36,022 nucleotides of DNA from Chromatiales bacterium (GTDB lineage Bacteria; Pseudomonadota; Gammaproteobacteria; JAGRCI01): contig JAGRGI010000018.1 in the NCBI GenBank assembly GCA_020445565.1, positions 1 to 36,022 on the forward strand, given 5' to 3'. The position numbers and the translations under genes were made by a program. Positions 33,201 to 36,022 of this stretch are shown here, piece after piece. Within the stretch, counting starts at the first letter, position 1, and each line of letters begins with the position of its first letter. Under the pieces are notes generated by a model. That model worked only from the letters and a program-made list of their open reading frames with translations. It was not told the origin of the DNA and searched no databases.

Positions 33201-36022
33201 ACCGCAGGATTCGACGGCGCTGGCTCACCGATGGCGACAACCGAACCCTCCCCATCCCCGACCTCCGCGAGGATGAACGCCGTTGGTTGGCTGAGCACCG
33301 CCAGATCCGAATCGGACTGGACGCCGGCTTCGCGCCCTACAGCTTTCTCGACAGCGACGGCAGATTCATCGGCATCGTTCCCGAACTATTGCCTTTGCTG
33401 GAGGAAATGCTGGGGGTGGAGTTCGTCTCGGCCGGCAATCTGTCGTGGACGCAAATCCTCGAAGGCGCCCGCTCTCGCGACCTGGATGTGATCGCCACGG
33501 CGGTGCGCACCCCGGAGCGGGAGCAGTTCCTCGCCTTCAGCGACATCTATATCGAAACCCCCAGGGTCATCATGACGCGCAACGAAGTGCAGGATATCCG
33601 CACCCCTGAGGATCTCAACGGCCGTATCGTCGCCCTGGTAAGGGGCTATTCCACCAGTGATCGGGTGTTGCGCGAACAACCCGGCGTCAAGCCCTTGCTG
33701 GTGGAAACCGCCGCCGTCGCGCTGACCGCCGTCGCGGTGGGGCATGCCGATGCCTATGTGGGCGTGTTGGGGATCAGCACTTATTTGGCCAGCAAACAGG
33801 GCATTGGCAATCTACGGGTGTCTTCCCCTTATGGCGATCCGGAAGCTGGCCAACGATTCGGGATTCGCAGTGACTGGCCGGAACTGGCCGGCATCCTGAA
33901 CAAGGCCCTGAATGCCATCCCGGAGAAGACCAAACTGAAAATCCTGCGTGACTGGTTGCCTACGGAGCCCGATTCCCCCCTCACTGAAACATTGCCCTTG
34001 AAACTGGGTGGCAGGGAGAAGGATTGGCTTAGAGAACATCCGCTGATCCGCGTCTCCAATGAAACCGACTGGCCACCCTTCGACTTTCTGGAAAACGGTC
34101 AACCCGCCGGCTTCTCCGTGGATTATCTGCGCCTGATTGCCGAAAAAACCGGCCTGCGTCTGCAATGGGTCACCCGTCCGGACTGGGATGCGCTGGTGAA
34201 AATGGCCGAGCAGCGCGAAATCGACCTCCTGCAAAGCGCCGCCAAGACCCAGGACCGCGAAGCCTACCTGCACTTCACCCGCGCCTATGCCAACAATCCC
34301 CGCGGCCTGTTCACCCGCCCCGAGGACGCCAACATCCGAGACCTGCAAGATCTGCGCGGCAAAACCCTGGCCGTTATCGGTGGTTACACCCAGCATAAAT
34401 ATCTGCGCGATAACCATCCGGAACTTGATCTGCTGGTGGTGAAGAACGCCCTGGAGGGTCTGACCGCCGTGGTTCATCGCAAGGCAGATGCCTATTTCGA
34501 CCGGATCGCCGTGGTCAACTACCTGATACGCGAACATCACCTGAGCGGAATCGTCTACGCCGCCTTGAGCGGCATACCCGAGCTGGACAGCAGCACCATG
34601 CATATTGGCGTACGTCGGGATTGGCCTGAACTGGTCAGCATCCTGGAAAAAGGCATGGAGGCAATAACGCAGCAGGAATACGAAAATCTGGCCCGCAAGT
34701 GGACCATGAACGAGGCCAACGCACCGCGCATTGCCTTGAGCACGCAGGAACGCAAGTGGCTGCGCAACCACCAACACATCAAGCTGGGCGTGGACCCGGC
34801 CTGGGAACCGATCGAATACCTGGATATCCACGGCAAATACCAGGGTATTTCTGCCCGTTTCATGGATGAGCTCAAGGTGCTGCTGGGCATCGAGATGGAG
34901 TCCGTCCCCACCCAGCGCTGGAACGACGTGCTGGAGAAGGCGCGCAACGGAGAGATCGATGTGCTCCCGGCGATTACCCCGTCGCCGGAGCGTTCCCGCT
35001 ATCTCAATTTCACCAAACCCTATCTGCACTTCCCCTTCATGGTGTTCACCCGCCGTGATGCACCGCTGATCACTGGCATAGACGAGCTCGGCCCCGGTCC
35101 GGTAGTTGTCGAACGTGGCTACATCGGGGAGGAATATCTGCGTCGTGATCATCCGCAATTGCAGTTATTGCTGGTGGATACCACCGCCGAAGCCCTGCAA
35201 GCTCTGGCCGAGGGCCGGGCCGACGCCTACATCGGCAATCTGACCCTGGGCAGCTATCTGATCGACAAGCTCGGTCTCGGCAACCTCAAGGTCGCCGCCC
35301 CTACCCCTTACAGCAATGATTTGGCGATCGGTGTACGCAAGGACTGGCCCGAGCTGCTCGGCCTACTCGACCGAGCCCTGGCCACCATCGATGAAGACCG
35401 CCGCCGCGCTCTCCGCCAGGAATCCCTCGGGATTCGCTATGACGTGGAAGTGGATTACAAGCGCCTCTGGCAGGTGGTCATCGGCGCGGGCATTCTGCTG
35501 CTTCTGTCGCTGGCCTGGCTCAACCAGATGCGCCGCCAGAAAATGGCTCTGCGCGTCAGTGAGGAACGCTACGATTCGGCCATGAAGGCCGTTTCAGAGG
35601 CAGTGTGGGAATGGAACCTCGACACTGGGGAACGTTATTTCAGCCCCGGCTTCTTCACCCACCTGGGTTACGAGCCTGAGGAAATTCCCATTAACGACGA
35701 GCAATGGAAAGCCCTGATCCATCCCGATGACAGCAAGCCATTCTACGGGAATATTCAACAGCATATCGCCGAGCGCGAAGCGGCAAGCCAGCCCCTGCCC
35801 CTGGAATACCGGATTCGCGCCCGCAACGGCAGCTATGTCTACGTCCAGTCCCGCGGGAGGGTGGTGGAATGGGACTCGCGCGGCCGGCCACTGCGTCGGC
35901 GCGGCAGCCTGCGCGACATCAGCGAGCAGAAGCAGGCCGAGACCGAACTGAAGAACGCCAAGGCCGAAGCCGAAAAGGCCAATCGCTTCAAGAGCTACTT
36001 TCTGGCCAATATGAGCCACGAA
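30293..36022 (+). CDS. BvgS-like sensor histidine kinase with seven tandem solute-binding modules (3' end outside window)
   Basis: The frame is open from 30278 to the window end and is cut there. I take TTG 30293 as start: AAGGG lies 8 bases upstream, and the first ATG (30380) falls inside the signal/anchor helix LRWLAFVWLSMLSFLCWGV. Seven family-3 solute-binding (Venus-flytrap) modules follow at about residues 42-260, 267-495, 505-740, 747-985, 992-1225, 1238-1475 and 1483-1720. Modules 3-7 each begin with a WLxxH linker helix. A transmembrane helix (about 1725-1745), a PAS domain (about 1756-1880) and the start of a HisKA H-box (FLANMSHE, His1909) come next. BvgS has two such modules. Modules 2-7 keep the ligand Arg (S/TxxR, e.g. 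TPEREQFL) and the distal-lobe Asp (ADAY-like). Module 1 has neither. The missing part presumably holds the ATPase, and perhaps receiver and Hpt domains. It should sense periplasmic amino-acid-like solutes. Confidence 0.9.
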   Translation, partial: MSLYAHLSSARETRRLRNALRWLAFVWLSMLSFLCWGVQQQNLVLAYQGDAAPLQFTDERGQAAGLLVDLWRAWAEQTGIALRFVEASSPGQGKELVELGIADAHTGLQANGGAESLAYTDPLFELDYFSYTNKSILELRGLGDLMGFRIGVVAGAGDGYLRSSLPGASLAVFDRPTDLFRAADEGKLKVFVSSPLFLQEYFRREGVSPLFDYDASRPLFARAYRVAVAKQNHALKEAIETGFARLEPQRRIAIEEHWLGSAGANSAVLTIAGSRALPPFTMLTRNGEPAGVGVELWKLWSRKTGRPVQFRLTDMSRSLANLKDGRADVHAGLFRSEERAQWLSFSEPYLRFPVTLYYPYADGQQRTLASFSAARVGFLGPPPRALLASVFKQAVASSYESIEQMIKAVEQGEIDAFIADRPSTEAVLVRLGLRGDFHALDRDLFQVDLRAALPKDHDDLLAQINAGFDAMSRAEMEAIIARWLGKSADFGVYLPRTDSIRFSPEEQDWLKAHPVVRIGIDPKFAPYEFLGENGRAEGISADFLAVLGTKLGLSFELVPTGSWNETLEQARGAEIDLLPLLNRTPEREQFLRFTDAYFVSQRVIITRGRRPDLVRERDLAGKTIVLPRGYSVGEHLKERYPTANIVESNEIATALQRVSEGAADATILSIGVAAYWLERSQISNLRIAAPFGRPSTLAMGVRADWPQLVSILQKGLDSIGADERLRIRRRWIGLADADTYRDGLGLTTEELDWLNRHPVVNVGADAHWPPIEFVDQVGVYRGITADYLSYLGRTLGIRFQPKADLPWAQTLELTRKRELDAVAAVSRSEEREQYLAFTHPYFSAPHALYTRRDTAVPTRLEQLNNRTVAVEKDFYLHEQLSVGYPNIKLLLVTNTGEALQALSRGDADAYIGNPAVADWLIEQNQWKDLVAGSNAVELGKSELRLGLRKDWSLLASIINKALAAMPPEDHRRIRRRWLTDGDNRTLPIPDLREDERRWLAEHRQIRIGLDAGFAPYSFLDSDGRFIGIVPELLPLLEEMLGVEFVSAGNLSWTQILEGARSRDLDVIATAVRTPEREQFLAFSDIYIETPRVIMTRNEVQDIRTPEDLNGRIVALVRGYSTSDRVLREQPGVKPLLVETAAVALTAVAVGHADAYVGVLGISTYLASKQGIGNLRVSSPYGDPEAGQRFGIRSDWPELAGILNKALNAIPEKTKLKILRDWLPTEPDSPLTETLPLKLGGREKDWLREHPLIRVSNETDWPPFDFLENGQPAGFSVDYLRLIAEKTGLRLQWVTRPDWDALVKMAEQREIDLLQSAAKTQDREAYLHFTRAYANNPRGLFTRPEDANIRDLQDLRGKTLAVIGGYTQHKYLRDNHPELDLLVVKNALEGLTAVVHRKADAYFDRIAVVNYLIREHHLSGIVYAALSGIPELDSSTMHIGVRRDWPELVSILEKGMEAITQQEYENLARKWTMNEANAPRIALSTQERKWLRNHQHIKLGVDPAWEPIEYLDIHGKYQGISARFMDELKVLLGIEMESVPTQRWNDVLEKARNGEIDVLPAITPSPERSRYLNFTKPYLHFPFMVFTRRDAPLITGIDELGPGPVVVERGYIGEEYLRRDHPQLQLLLVDTTAEALQALAEGRADAYIGNLTLGSYLIDKLGLGNLKVAAPTPYSNDLAIGVRKDWPELLGLLDRALATIDEDRRRALRQESLGIRYDVEVDYKRLWQVVIGAGILLLLSLAWLNQMRRQKMALRVSEERYDSAMKAVSEAVWEWNLDTGERYFSPGFFTHLGYEPEEIPINDEQWKALIHPDDSKPFYGNIQQHIAEREAASQPLPLEYRIRARNGSYVYVQSRGRVVEWDSRGRPLRRRGSLRDISEQKQAETELKNAKAEAEKANRFKSYFLANMSHE

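Noticed and set aside
31298..35158. Two minus-strand frames of about 450-470 codons (31298-32719 and 33812-35158)
   Set aside because: They are antisense to the seven-module sensor. Their similarity to each other only mirrors the repeated modules on the plus strand.
31805..35455. Possible assembly artefact or recent DNA repeat in the sensor modules
   Set aside because: The modules share motifs at protein level but their nucleotide sequences are clearly divergent, with no long exact repeats, so a collapse or duplication artefact is unlikely.
1..36022. CRISPR arrays, tRNA genes, transposases, integrases, attachment sites
   Set aside because: I looked for regularly spaced repeats, cloverleaf-like segments and transposase or recombinase motifs and recognised none.

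Overview
The window looks like a chromosomal segment of a GC-rich, chemolithoautotrophic, sulfur-oxidising proteobacterium, most likely a gammaproteobacterium. That is inferred from gene content: the C-terminal part of a CbbO-type Rubisco activase subunit, a CbbR-like LysR regulator, a DsrC/TusE-family protein and a DsrE-family protein. No rRNA or tRNA gene, insertion sequence, integrase or CRISPR array was recognised. Most of the window is accessory or housekeeping chromosome rather than a mobile island.

Layout. 1-4240: carbon-fixation edge (partial cbbO, an SDR oxidoreductase, a GNAT, and cbbR facing them). 4532-7160, minus strand: an asparagine-synthase-type amidotransferase close to the N-acetylglutaminylglutamine amidotransferase group, then an exported peptidoglycan-binding-domain protein. 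7330-8897: a small membrane protein and a LysR regulator on the minus strand, divergent from a DsrC-family protein that keeps only one of the two classical cysteines; a perfect inverted repeat lies between them. 9078-15283: a tight heavy-metal efflux operon (exported protein, TolC-type outer-membrane protein, periplasmic adaptor, CzcA/CusA-type RND pump, DUF3240 protein) with ATGA-type overlaps between the last four genes. 15326-18209: MBL-fold hydrolase, GNAT, DODA-type extradiol dioxygenase, small membrane protein. 18247-20035: a DJ-1/PfpI protein divergent from a GlxA-type AraC regulator. 20197-22927: a DUF1835 protein, a scar holding the remains of a TetR repressor and an NAD-dependent epimerase, and two antibiotic-biosynthesis-monooxygenase-fold proteins. 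23094-24643: two exported proteins, one with a PEP-CTERM-like tail. 24834-30132: a redox cluster (LysR divergent from a DsrE protein plus a split-barrel/FAD/2Fe-2S fusion; NmrA-like protein divergent from an AraC regulator).

30293-36022: the most striking object, an open reading frame with no stop before the window edge. It encodes the N-terminal 1,910 residues of a BvgS-like sensor kinase: seven tandem periplasmic solute-binding (Venus-flytrap) modules, one transmembrane helix, a PAS domain and the beginning of the histidine-kinase H-box, where the window ends. The first module lacks the two residues that normally hold the ligand, while the other six keep both. The family is known, but this module count is unusual to my knowledge.

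Functional assignments come from reading motifs and remembered families. No search was run, so subfamily calls (metal specificity of the pump, substrate of the amidotransferase, ligands of the sensor) remain open.
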